A stretch of DNA of 64,000 bases from Leadbetterella sp035299025 (lineage in GTDB: Bacteria > Bacteroidota > Bacteroidia > Cytophagales > Spirosomataceae): NCBI GenBank assembly GCA_035299025.1, contig DATGXK010000018.1, forward strand, positions 1-64,000. The letters are read 5' to 3'. Numbering within the stretch: position 1 is the first letter of the stretch; each line of letters starts with the position of its first letter. Of this stretch, positions 24,331-32,571 are shown piece by piece. The notes beneath the pieces were generated by a model. It did not search any database. It saw only the letters and a list, made by a program, of their open reading frames with translations, and was not told where the DNA came from. Position numbers and translations under genes: made by a program.

Positions 24331-27300
24331 ATGACAAAAAATTTCGGTCAGTTTTCTTTACTCATTCTACTTTTCCTTTTGTCAAGTAGCAGCGTTATGT
24401 CGCAATCTAAAGCGTTTTCTGACGGTTTGAAAAAGATTTATGACTTAGATAGCGAATCGGACTATAAAGCAGCAAAAACTGCATCATTAGCTCTTAAAAA
24501 CAACAAAGCTCTCTTCACCTCAGAAAAGGACTTTTTAGACAATTACATATTGCTTTTTGATTTCAAACTGAGTGATGACGAACTCATCAAAAATGTGGAA
24601 TTGGGATTAAAAAACCTTTCAGCCATAAAAAATAGAAAACCTTACGAAACCACACTTTTACTGAATTTTTATACCAACAAATACCACAACATTGCCTATT
24701 CTGGCGATTGGCCTGGGGCTCTAAATTTTGCTTTGAAGGGCCTAGAAATTAAAGATTTCAACCAAGCTCTACTTGAAACACGAACGGATTATCTATACGA
24801 TTTGGGCTATCTCTACGACACCAACGATAAGAACTTCGAGGCCATCTCTTATTACAAAACATCCTTGGGACAATACATCAGGCAATTTGGCGAAGTAAGT
24901 ACCCATACCGCATTGACTTATAATAATTTAGCCTACGCATACTCCGAAGTTGGAAATGAAAAAAATACCATCGCTTATTACACAAAAGCAGCCAACATTT
25001 GGGAAAAAGTACACAAAAAAGAATTTGATCGTAAAGACTATTTAATAACTGTTTATCAAAATCTTACCTATCAGTACCTTAACTATGGCGATTATCAAAA
25101 AGCCAAAGAATCAGCTAACAAACTCAATAACTTTTATCTAAAAAAATATGGTAATCCCGAAAATCAAAGGCTTGAATCATATTTTGGTGCCAAGAAAAGT
25201 TATGTTCTGAATAATTTAAGAATTCACCTCGCCTCAAAAGAGGTTTTCAAAGCACATGATTTATTAACGAATCTGATATTGGATCCCAAGTTTTCGTTTC
25301 TTAACCCTAAAGACCTCGACTACTATCTACAATCTGCCGACGAAATTCTTGAATTCTACATAGAGGAAAAAAAATATTCTGAGGCTCTAAAATGGGCAAA
25401 TAAATCATTGGTCATAGCAAAAAAATACAAATCAGAGCATTATTTGATGATTGCATACTCCAAATTGTCAAGGATATATCGTGAGGAAAAGGATTACACA
25501 AATGCTCTGAAAAATATAGCATTGGCATTACAATTTGTAAAACCTAACAATTTCAGTTCTAGCAAATTTACTTTAAAATCAATGCGTGCCGATTTGAATT
25601 TAAGCTTAAATAATCATCAGGCCGCAGTAAAAGATGTCAAACAGAATTTAGAAGACTTGGTTTTTGAGCTTTCCAAAAAAAGAAAACCACTTGAGAAAAT
25701 AGAATTTAAGGACGTTAGAGACGCGGTTTCTCTGAATTTCATTAAGGTTTTTACAAAAAGTGGAGAGGTAATTTTAAAGAATTACAAAGTAACTAAAAAT
25801 AAAAAAGACTTAATTCAAGCAGAAAAGCTCTATAAAATAGCTTCAAAGTTATTTTTTGAATATTACCAAAAAGGAGAATACAACGAAACCCTGAACCAGT
25901 ACCATTCTGAAATAATTGAAGGTTTGTTGAGCACCGCAACGGAGAAAAAACTTTCTAAAGTAGAACTCATAGAATATATCAACACCATCGAAGAAAATTC
26001 CTCTCAACATCTTTTTAAAGAATACCTCAAAAAAGCCTATAAACCAGATAACGTCAATCTCCGAACAGCCTCGCAAATAAAAGATCTCGAAGGTGAGCTC
26101 AATTACTATAAAAACTTAGTAATCAAAGACAAAGATCTTGTCACTAAAAACAATCAGAAGATTTCGACCCTTGAAGCCAAAATCAATAAATTGCTCGAAA
26201 GCACTTCAGAAACCTACCGTGCCATCCGAGAAATATCTGTTCTTAATTTTGATGTAAACGAAGTACTTGCGAATCTCAAAAATGACGAATCGATTTTAAA
26301 ATATTATATCGGAAACGAACACGTTTACGTCTTGAATTTGAGTAAGAACAGCCTAGAAATAAAAAAACTTGGTTTGGTGAGTACATTAAAACCACAGATG
26401 GAAGCTTTTCTGGCCAAAACCAAAAATATAAATGCTGATTATCAAGCAAACGCCATGGCAATGTGCAGGAATCTGGGATTTAAGTCCTCAACGCCCAAAA
26501 TCAGCATTATACCCGAAGGTTTTTTGAGTTATTTACCTTTCGAATCGCTCATTGATCCGCAAACCAAGCAATTTATAGTTCTGAAGCATCAACTTTCGTA
26601 TCATTATTCTTTATCCATTTGGTTGTTTAACCAGCAGAACAATGTACGTATTTCGAACAAAAAACTCATTGCCTTCTCTCCGCAATACAACCAATCAGAG
26701 GTAAGTTTGGTTAGGGCTGGTTTTGCGGATTTAAAATTTGCGAGAGAAGAAGCTACCGCAATAGCAAGTCTGTTTGGAGGGGAGAGTGTAAAAAACCAAG
26801 AAGCCACCAAAGCAAGGTTTTTGAGTTCGATAGACAAGTATGGAATCTTTCATTTTTCAATGCATTCACAGCTTTTTGAGGATGATTTCAATAAGTCCTG
26901 TTTAGTCTTCTCCAACAACGAAAAACTCTTTTTCTCCGAATTATATAGTCTCGATTTTCCTGCTAAAATGGCCGTTTTGAGTGCTTGCGATACGGGAAAT
27001 GGTGTTTTAAAATCTGGAGAAGGCATCATGAGTATTTCTCGTGCATTGACTTACGCAGGAGTGCAATCTTCAGTTTATAGCCTCTGGCAAGTACCCGACA
27101 AAGAAACCGCCGAGATAATCATTAATTTTTACAAAAACCTCAAAGAGGGACAAGATAAAGACGAGGCACTTACTAATGCCAAGAAAACATTTATAAGTAA
27201 AAATCCACTTAAAACTCACCCTTATTTTTGGGCAGGATTTGTGGTAAATGGCAATATGGAGCCTTTGGAAACCACTAAATATTGGCTTTGGATTCTTCTT

Positions 27301-27351
27301 GGCTTAATTGGAATAGCCGCCTTATATTGGGTTTTTAAAATTAAAAAATGA
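24331..27351 (+). CDS. Secreted TPR-CHAT caspase-like protein with C-terminal membrane anchor
   Basis: From the ATG at 24331 there are 1006 residues: a signal peptide (FSLLILLFLLSSSSVMSQ), many TPR-type helix pairs (about 130-480), a coiled linker, and a C-terminal CHAT domain. The CHAT catalytic pair is H845 in HFSMHS and C886 in VLSACDTG, with the usual SGEGIMSISRALTYAG afterwards. A hydrophobic span near the C-terminus (WLWILLGLIGIAALYWVF) anchors it. With both a signal peptide and a C-terminal span, the TPR and CHAT parts would face outward from the inner membrane. CHAT proteins are caspase-like proteases, some of them effectors of defence or cell death. The target here is unknown. The TTG at 24277 gives an implausible leader and is not used. 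Confidence 0.8.
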   Translation: MTKNFGQFSLLILLFLLSSSSVMSQSKAFSDGLKKIYDLDSESDYKAAKTASLALKNNKALFTSEKDFLDNYILLFDFKLSDDELIKNVELGLKNLSAIKNRKPYETTLLLNFYTNKYHNIAYSGDWPGALNFALKGLEIKDFNQALLETRTDYLYDLGYLYDTNDKNFEAISYYKTSLGQYIRQFGEVSTHTALTYNNLAYAYSEVGNEKNTIAYYTKAANIWEKVHKKEFDRKDYLITVYQNLTYQYLNYGDYQKAKESANKLNNFYLKKYGNPENQRLESYFGAKKSYVLNNLRIHLASKEVFKAHDLLTNLILDPKFSFLNPKDLDYYLQSADEILEFYIEEKKYSEALKWANKSLVIAKKYKSEHYLMIAYSKLSRIYREEKDYTNALKNIALALQFVKPNNFSSSKFTLKSMRADLNLSLNNHQAAVKDVKQNLEDLVFELSKKRKPLEKIEFKDVRDAVSLNFIKVFTKSGEVILKNYKVTKNKKDLIQAEKLYKIASKLFFEYYQKGEYNETLNQYHSEIIEGLLSTATEKKLSKVELIEYINTIEENSSQHLFKEYLKKAYKPDNVNLRTASQIKDLEGELNYYKNLVIKDKDLVTKNNQKISTLEAKINKLLESTSETYRAIREISVLNFDVNEVLANLKNDESILKYYIGNEHVYVLNLSKNSLEIKKLGLVSTLKPQMEAFLAKTKNINADYQANAMAMCRNLGFKSSTPKISIIPEGFLSYLPFESLIDPQTKQFIVLKHQLSYHYSLSIWLFNQQNNVRISNKKLIAFSPQYNQSEVSLVRAGFADLKFAREEATAIASLFGGESVKNQEATKARFLSSIDKYGIFHFSMHSQLFEDDFNKSCLVFSNNEKLFFSELYSLDFPAKMAVLSACDTGNGVLKSGEGIMSISRALTYAGVQSSVYSLWQVPDKETAEIIINFYKNLKEGQDKDEALTNAKKTFISKNPLKTHPYFWAGFVVNGNMEPLETTKYWLWILLGLIGIAALYWVFKIKK

Positions 27352-27537
27352 TGCCCAAGTTTGTGTCCTCACAAACTTCACAGCCATTGTTTGCCGAAGT
27401 TTGTGTCCATACAAACATAACGGCCGATGATTGCATCCCCGCAAACATAACTCACCCAAAACCATTTTTTGTTCCAAAGACAAAATTTCCTTACTTTTAA
27501 AATCGGAATTAATATTCAACCCAAACATCAACCTTCA
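27352..27537. repeat. Three palindromes of the TCCT-loop family before the deacetylase gene
   Basis: A perfect hairpin lies at 27357-27378 (AAGTTTGTG-TCCT-CACAAACTT). A second is at 27399-27416 (GTTTGTG-TCCA-TACAAAC, one G-T pair). A decayed third lies near 27429-27446. The spacers contain TTGCCG and ATAACTCAC words that recur at the other locus (61614-61700). Confidence 0.75.
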
Positions 27538-28530
27538 ATGAAAAAGCTACTTGTAATTTTACTACTATTTTCTCAAAACATCTTTGCACAAGAACCCACT
27601 TATGCTGAAAAATTGGGTTATCCGAAGGGTTCCAAAGTGCTTATTTTGCATATCGATGATGTGGGTATGTCGTATGATTCTAACCTGGGAGCCATAAAAG
27701 CGATGGAAGAGGGCGTGGCCAATTCATTGAGTATGATGATGCCTTGTCCGTGGATTCCTGATTTTTTTAAATATCTAGAAACTCATCCTCAAACAGACGC
27801 TGGGCTGCATTTAACCCTTACTTCGGAATGGAAAGGTTACCGTTGGGGGCCATTGATGGGTAAACCTGCCGTGCCTGGTTTGGTTGATAAACAAGGTGCC
27901 TTGTGGCCAAGTGTAAGGGCCACAGCCACGAATGCAACTCCAGACGAAATAGAGAAAGAGATAAGAGCTCAAATAGACCGTTCACGCACCATGGGTTGGG
28001 AACCTACCCACCTTGACACACACATGGGGACGGTTTTTGCCAGAAAAGATTTCCTAGAAAGGTATCTGAAAGTGGCTATGGAAGAGAAAATTCCCGTGAT
28101 GTTTCCGGGTGGGCATAATTCTATGATTTTGGAAACAGAAAAAGACGCTGGACTAACCATAGAAATGACAACAGCAGTAGGGAAACAACTTTGGGCGGCT
28201 GGCTTACCCGTCATAGACGATTTACACAATGTTTCTTACGGCTGGGGATGCCCAGATGGCAAAAAAGACTGCTCAGATGCCGAACTTTTAGCCTCAAAAA
28301 CCAAAAAATATATAGAAACCATAGAAAGCCTAAAGCCTGGTTTAACGATGGTAATTATGCACTGCACATGGCCCTCGGAGATATTTAAACATATTTCTGA
28401 CTCAGGAATAGTACGTAAAGGCGACGCCATGACGATGATGGATCCAGCTTTTAAGAAATATTTAGCAGACAATAAGATTATATTGACCACTTGGCGTGAG
28501 GTTGGGAAGAGACGTAGGGAACTTAAGTAA
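27538..28530 (+). CDS. Secreted YdjC/ChbG-type carbohydrate deacetylase
   Basis: The ATG at 27538 opens a signal peptide (MKKLLVILLLFSQNIFAQ) and a 330-residue YdjC-family protein. Metal-site candidates are HIDDVGM (about 37-43), HLTLTSEW and HLDTHMGTVFA. YdjC enzymes remove acetyl groups from sugars such as chitooligosaccharides. Secretion suggests it acts on an external or periplasmic glycan; the substrate is not known. The upstream in-frame TTG-type extension lacks any protein-like character. A hairpin of the AGCGATTT family follows the stop directly. Confidence 0.8.
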   Translation: MKKLLVILLLFSQNIFAQEPTYAEKLGYPKGSKVLILHIDDVGMSYDSNLGAIKAMEEGVANSLSMMMPCPWIPDFFKYLETHPQTDAGLHLTLTSEWKGYRWGPLMGKPAVPGLVDKQGALWPSVRATATNATPDEIEKEIRAQIDRSRTMGWEPTHLDTHMGTVFARKDFLERYLKVAMEEKIPVMFPGGHNSMILETEKDAGLTIEMTTAVGKQLWAAGLPVIDDLHNVSYGWGCPDGKKDCSDAELLASKTKKYIETIESLKPGLTMVIMHCTWPSEIFKHISDSGIVRKGDAMTMMDPAFKKYLADNKIILTTWREVGKRRRELK

Positions 28531-28551
28531 CAGCGATTTTTCAAATCGCTG
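28531..28551. repeat. AGCGATTT-family palindrome (TTC loop), copy 1
   Basis: CAGCGATTT (28531-28539) and AAATCGCTG (28543-28551) are fully complementary around TTC. It starts at the base after the deacetylase stop and lacks a T run, so it is a dispersed palindrome more than a standard terminator. Confidence 0.7.
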
Positions 28552-28646
28552 AATTCAATGTATAATTACTTTGTTTTTTAATGTGAAAATTACAAAATGA
28601 GTATTGCCCATTTGAGTTTAACGTGCGACTTAGCAAAATCGCACTA

Positions 28647-29624
28647 CTAGTATTCCTTTTCCATGTATTGGTAAGGCAGCTGACCACCTTGCCAGATTTT
28701 GACGTCCTTTTTGTACTGTTTATTGGTTCTTTTTAAAAGTTCTGGTTGTTCCATGGCCAATAAATCGGGCTTGCCGGCATCTACCCAGGCGGTATACCAA
28801 AAATTACTCACTTGTTGGATGGACTTCCGCATTTGTTTTTCTACCATACCGTTCAGCGATTTGTGCAGCAGCTTAGAGTATTCTTTGGTAAATACCCATT
28901 GGCCAAATTTGTTCTTTACCACTTTGCCATCTTTGTCTTTTTCATAAAGTTGGTCGGCCGGGAATTCGCTTCTTAGTTTACGGTCTATGGCCAAAAGTGT
29001 GTCTACGAGGCTGTGCGTGTCTCTGATGATATTCCAGATTTCTGCGTCAACGTTTGTAATATAAGTGGCTGGTGCTACTTTCAAATTATAACCTTTGGCG
29101 TAGCGTTCTACCAAAAGTGCTTCCCAATGAGAATGAATGCCTCTTTGATTGGTCAGCTGGCCGTCGTGGTTAGACGAAGTGTGAAGTGGCATGTGTGCGT
29201 CAGCTAGATAATGACCCAGCTCAGCGGCAGAAAACAAGGTTTCAGTGCGGCGGCCATTTTTCATAGAATTCACCAAACTTTTGTAGGTGTCGCTTATAAA
29301 CCAAGGCAAATTCCCCCACTTTTGGAGACTTTTTTCATCCCATTTACGGGTGCGTATACTATCAAAAGGAATATCACCAAAGTCTTCAATATCAATAAAA
29401 TGACGAGGATTTTCGGCTTTATCTTTGAGGTGGCTATATTTTCTAACATCAGGTAGATTGCCGCCCTCTGAAATGAAATCGATGTGACGGTAGAAAAACT
29501 GAGCGATGGGTTGAGGTAATGAAAATATGGCGGACTGATTGATGGCATAATGCCCCCACATGCCCCAAGAACTTAGAAATACCACAAAAAGAGTTGCAAC
29601 GGAAACTAAGCCTATTCGCTTCAT
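28647..29624 (-). CDS. Zinc-dependent phospholipase C / S1-P1 nuclease-like secreted protein
   Basis: The signal peptide ends near WGMWGH. Mature zinc phospholipase C and S1/P1 nucleases begin with W-x-x-x-H, and SSWGMWGHYAINQSAI fits. Further probable zinc ligands are NPRHFIDIE, AELGHYLADAHMPLH (about 148-162) and HSHWEALL. The 325-residue length suits the family. It may cut phospholipids or nucleic acids outside the cell; I cannot choose. The start at 29624 is set by the signal peptide and the -7 box 32 bases upstream. Confidence 0.75.
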   Translation of the reverse strand: MKRIGLVSVATLFVVFLSSWGMWGHYAINQSAIFSLPQPIAQFFYRHIDFISEGGNLPDVRKYSHLKDKAENPRHFIDIEDFGDIPFDSIRTRKWDEKSLQKWGNLPWFISDTYKSLVNSMKNGRRTETLFSAAELGHYLADAHMPLHTSSNHDGQLTNQRGIHSHWEALLVERYAKGYNLKVAPATYITNVDAEIWNIIRDTHSLVDTLLAIDRKLRSEFPADQLYEKDKDGKVVKNKFGQWVFTKEYSKLLHKSLNGMVEKQMRKSIQQVSNFWYTAWVDAGKPDLLAMEQPELLKRTNKQYKKDVKIWQGGQLPYQYMEKEY

Positions 29625-29656
29625 GGAATGTTGATTTTCGGTTTTCAATGAAGTAT

Positions 29657-29664
29657 CAAAATTA
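29657..29664 (-). promoter_or_regulatory. Bacteroidota -7 box (TAATTTTG) for the zinc phospholipase gene
   Basis: The minus strand reads TAATTTTG, an exact TAnnTTTG match, 32 bases before the ATG at 29624. No TTTG is found at the -33 distance. Confidence 0.5.
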
Positions 29665-29689
29665 CGAAAAATATGATAAGACTTACGTA

Positions 29690-29710
29690 TTTCGATTTTT
29701 CAAATCGAAA
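29690..29710. repeat. AGCGATTT-family palindrome (TTC loop), copy 2
   Basis: TTTCGATTT and AAATCGAAA pair perfectly around TTC. Relative to copy 1 the outer pairs CAG/CTG have become TTT/AAA, so pairing is kept while the sequence changes. Confidence 0.65.
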
Positions 29711-29749
29711 ATCAATGAAATGAAAGATGGCTAATGTTCATTTCATGGT

Positions 29750-29857
29750 TTTGAAAAATCGCTTTACAGTTATTTTGCGTTCAGGCTTTTCAAATTGAAA
29801 AGTGGTGAGATTGAATTGGGTAAAATTGGTTTTTAGCGATTTGAAAAATCGCTTTAC
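29750..29857. repeat. AGCGATTT-family copies 3 and 4, with an 18-base direct repeat
   Basis: TTTGAAAAATCGCTTTAC occurs twice, at 29750-29767 and 29840-29857. The second is part of a full hairpin (AGCGATTT at 29835-29842, GAA loop, AAATCGCT at 29846-29853), in reverse orientation to copy 1. Between them is CTTTTCAAATTGAAAAG, another palindrome. Confidence 0.65.
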
Positions 29858-29884
29858 TTGTTATCTTTGTTCTTTGCGGTCTGT

Positions 29885-29992
29885 TATGCTGCGAAAGGGA
29901 TAGAGCCGGTACCCCGCAGGAGGCGACGAGGAGTAAAGGCGAAAGCCCGACACTTGGGCCTGATGCAATCGGACCAAGGGATTCGCCCAGAT
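29885..29992 (+). ncRNA. Candidate structured RNA element (GC-rich island)
   Basis: This stretch is much richer in G and C than its surroundings and encodes no plausible protein. It holds several pairings, for example CTTGG with CCAAG around TGATGCAATC (about 29953-29980), and the words GCGAAAGCCCGAC and GGGATTCGCCC. These words resemble conserved non-coding elements known from Bacteroidota genomes, possibly the Flavo-1 RNA motif; that assignment is from memory and unverified. It ends about 28 bases before the ATG at 30020. Strand is set by the downstream gene. Confidence 0.45.
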
Positions 29993-30019
29993 TTATTGTC
30001 AATTTAAACTACAGATGGT

Positions 30020-30577
30020 ATGAAAAAATTATTGTTTTGTTGCGGTTTTCTGTTTACAACTGGTGTTTTTGCTCAGGTTTTACCGAACGAACAGCAAATA
30101 AAAGAGGCGACGATGGCTTTGCCAGAAGCGGACAGGCCCAATGCGAAAATATGGGGCTACGATGCCGAAGGCGAAATGGTGGTTTTGCAAAAAGGGGGTA
30201 GTGGATATATTTGCTTGGCGGATGATCCCAACAAAAAGGGTTTCAGTGTGTCGTGTTATCACCAAGATTTGGAGCCGTTTATGTCTCGCGGTCGGGAATT
30301 GCAAAGGGAGAATAAATCGTTTAAGGAGGTTTTTGATATTAGAGAGGCCGAGGCCAAAAAGGGCAAGTTGAAGATGCCGAAGAATCCTTCGACGTTACAT
30401 ATTTTGAGTGGAGAGAGTTTGGAAAAGGCCAATTATAGATATGTAGTGTACATTCCTTGGGCCACGGCGGCCTCTACGGGTTTGCCGTTGAAAGAGGTGG
30501 TGCCGGGTGCTCCGTGGATTATGAATCCGGGTACACATAGGGCTCACATTATGATTTCGCCACCTGCCAAAAAGTAA
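30020..30577 (+). CDS. Secreted conserved hypothetical protein
   Basis: The 185-residue product has a signal peptide (MKKLLFCCGFLFTTGVFAQ). The body has GEMVVLQKGGSGYICLADDP followed by a histidine/cysteine segment (VSCYHQDLEPFM) and ends with PGAPWIMNPGTHRAHIMISP. The two cysteines after the signal peptide may form a disulfide. I recall similar uncharacterised proteins in environmental bacteria but no assigned function. The MazG-like gene starts three bases after it, which suggests co-transcription but gives no shared pathway. Confidence 0.65.
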   Translation: MKKLLFCCGFLFTTGVFAQVLPNEQQIKEATMALPEADRPNAKIWGYDAEGEMVVLQKGGSGYICLADDPNKKGFSVSCYHQDLEPFMSRGRELQRENKSFKEVFDIREAEAKKGKLKMPKNPSTLHILSGESLEKANYRYVVYIPWATAASTGLPLKEVVPGAPWIMNPGTHRAHIMISPPAKK

Positions 30578-30580
30578 ACT

Positions 30581-30907
30581 ATGGACATAAAAGAGGCACA
30601 AAGTATTGTAGATGAATGGATTAAAACTGTAGGTGTTAGGTATTTCAACGAACTCACGAATACGGCCATATTGATGGAAGAAGTGGGTGAAGTGGCCAGA
30701 ATAATGGCCCGACGCTATGGGGAACAGTCGGAAAAAGAATCGGACAAAAATAAGGATTTAGGAGATGAGATGGCCGATGTGCTGTTTGTGCTGATATGTT
30801 TGGCCAATCAAACAGGTATAGATTTGAGCGAAGCATTTGTAAAGAATTTGGAGAAAAAGACCAAGCGAGATTTTGATAGACACAAGAATAATCCGAAGCT
30901 AGGGTGA
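30581..30907 (+). CDS. MazG-like nucleotide pyrophosphohydrolase
   Basis: The 108 residues carry the all-alpha NTP pyrophosphatase signature: E34-x2-E37 in MEEVGEVAR and E63-x2-D66 in GDEMADVLFVL. These bind magnesium and cleave nucleoside triphosphates to the monophosphate and pyrophosphate. The short, single-domain form is typical of house-cleaning enzymes acting on unusual nucleotides; the exact substrate is unknown. It follows a secreted protein gene by three bases. A perfect 11-pair hairpin lies 46 bases downstream. Confidence 0.85.
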   Translation: MDIKEAQSIVDEWIKTVGVRYFNELTNTAILMEEVGEVARIMARRYGEQSEKESDKNKDLGDEMADVLFVLICLANQTGIDLSEAFVKNLEKKTKRDFDRHKNNPKLG

Positions 30908-30952
30908 GATGATTTATTGAATTAGAGAGACCCAAATAAAATAAACATTCCA

Positions 30953-30979
30953 AATTGTGAACGTACTGCGTTCACAATT
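30953..30979. repeat. Perfect 11-pair palindrome with TACTG loop
   Basis: AATTGTGAACG and CGTTCACAATT enclose TACTG. No T run follows, so it is not a standard terminator. It is the only copy seen in the window and lies 41 bases before the next gene. Confidence 0.7.
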
Positions 30980-31019
30980 AGGTTAGACACTGTCACAATT
31001 GAAATTAGAAAAATAAAGA

Positions 31020-31913
31020 ATGCTAAAAATACTTTTAAAATCCTTCAATCAAATATCTCAAAAGCCAATATTGGTTTTGTTTCTATATGCTATTGGTTTC
31101 GTATTAGCCATGTTGGTGGCCAGACCGTTTTATGTGACTTTTTTGAACGAAGCCAATACGTCAGTAGCACTGGATAAGCTAATAGCAGACTTTGATTTTA
31201 TGATTTTTACGGATTTTTTCCACCAAAGTCAGAAAGCGTTTCGTCCATTTGTGCCATTAGTTTTTGTGTTGGGATTGGTGTATTTGCTTCTTAATACTTT
31301 TTTTGCAGGTGGAGTTTTGGATGTTGCCGATCAAGAAAAATTTTCGATGCCCAGATTTTTCGAAGCTTCGGCCAAGCATTTTAGGCGATTTGCCCTGCTG
31401 CTGGTTTTTCTCTTTATTTTTTTAATGGCTTTGGTGGCTTTGGCCGGTATGTTTTTCTTCATTTTTGCGGCAATAGCCGAGGGAGGAACTGAAAAAGACT
31501 ACATTTTGTGGATGATTCCGCCGGTGCTTATTCTTCTGTATTTTATTGGTTTTGTGGTAATTATGGGAGATTATGGGCGAGTAATGTTGTTCAAATCCCA
31601 GACGCTCACACCCTATGCTGCATTTTGGAAGGCCTTTAGTTATATTTTTAAAAGACCGGCTACATTAGCACTTTTTTGGCTGATTATTGTTTTAGTTATT
31701 ATACTTTCGACAGTTTATTTGGGTGTAGATAGCTTGATAGGTATGCACTCTGGATTGACAATTTTCGTGATGTTTTTGGTACAACAAATTTTTGTTTTGG
31801 CCCGAACATTTCTGAAAATAAGCACTCAGGTGGCGGCCAAAAACTATTTTGAAGCAAGACCAATTGAACTAGAGAAAGCGATAGTGGTGACCGAAACTGA
31901 AGAAGAAAACTAA
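31020..31913 (+). CDS. Integral membrane protein of unknown function
   Basis: The 297-residue protein has about six membrane spans, for example ILVLFLYAIGFVLAMLVA, FALLLVFLFIFLMALVAL and a C-terminal span VIILSTVYLGV. A short acidic tail (ETEEEN) ends it. No transport or enzyme motif is seen. The DUF2480 gene begins three bases after its stop, so the two are translated together. The product is likely in the inner membrane. Confidence 0.65.
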   Translation: MLKILLKSFNQISQKPILVLFLYAIGFVLAMLVARPFYVTFLNEANTSVALDKLIADFDFMIFTDFFHQSQKAFRPFVPLVFVLGLVYLLLNTFFAGGVLDVADQEKFSMPRFFEASAKHFRRFALLLVFLFIFLMALVALAGMFFFIFAAIAEGGTEKDYILWMIPPVLILLYFIGFVVIMGDYGRVMLFKSQTLTPYAAFWKAFSYIFKRPATLALFWLIIVLVIILSTVYLGVDSLIGMHSGLTIFVMFLVQQIFVLARTFLKISTQVAAKNYFEARPIELEKAIVVTETEEEN

Positions 31914-31916
31914 ACA

Positions 31917-32423
31917 ATGGAAGCAGAAATAGTAAATAAAGTGGCCAATAGCGGCTTGATATCTTTTGATTTGGAGGATTATTTCCACAAAGGTGAGCGG
32001 GTGGTTTATGATATCAAAGACAATCTTTTTATGGGATTGATTTTGAAAGAAAAAGATTTTAGGGAGTTTTTGAAATCTAAAGATTGGTCGGAATATAGTG
32101 GAAAAAATGTAGCAATCATCTGCTCTGAAGATGCCATAGTACCTACTTGGGCCTACATGCTTTTGGCCATTCAGCTAGAGCCTTATGCCAATATGGTGGT
32201 TTTTGGAAGTTTGGAAGATTTGGAAAAAAAACTCTATGAGCAAGCTCTGAACGCTTTGGATTTGGAGCAATTTGTTGGCCAAAGGATAGTTGTAAAAGGC
32301 TGTAGCAATGCTCAAATACCTACTTATGTTTATGTAGAACTCACCCGTCGACTAAAGCCGATTGTGAAAAGTCTTATGTTTGGGGAGCCTTGTAGTACGG
32401 TGCCATTATTTAAGAATAAGTGA
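31917..32423 (+). CDS. DUF2480 family protein
   Basis: The 168 residues match DUF2480, a Bacteroidota family, by the start VNKVANSGLISFDLEDYFH, the central DAIVPTWAYMLLAIQLEPYA and the late GCSNAQIPTYVYVELTRRL. The alternating strands and helices suggest a small soluble cytoplasmic protein. Function is unknown. It follows the membrane protein gene by three bases. Confidence 0.8.
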   Translation: MEAEIVNKVANSGLISFDLEDYFHKGERVVYDIKDNLFMGLILKEKDFREFLKSKDWSEYSGKNVAIICSEDAIVPTWAYMLLAIQLEPYANMVVFGSLEDLEKKLYEQALNALDLEQFVGQRIVVKGCSNAQIPTYVYVELTRRLKPIVKSLMFGEPCSTVPLFKNK

Positions 32424-32435
32424 GTTTTGAGTGCC

Positions 32436-32456
32436 GAGTGTTGAGTTGTGAGTAAT
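32436..32456 (+). repeat. Left inverted repeat of the four-helix-bundle cassette
   Basis: The 21 bases starting GAGTGTTGAGTTG match, at 20 of 21 positions, the reverse complement of 33022-33042. The surrounding GAGT-rich sequence (32419-32470) is a run of related short units. Confidence 0.65.
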
Positions 32457-32571
32457 TGGTTATGAGTATTGTGCTGAGCTTTTTGGAATAATATTGGTGG
32501 TTTATTTTTATTTTGAAAAGTTTTTCTGTCTTTTTGCTGAAAAGTACAATTAAAACTCAAAAAACACAACA

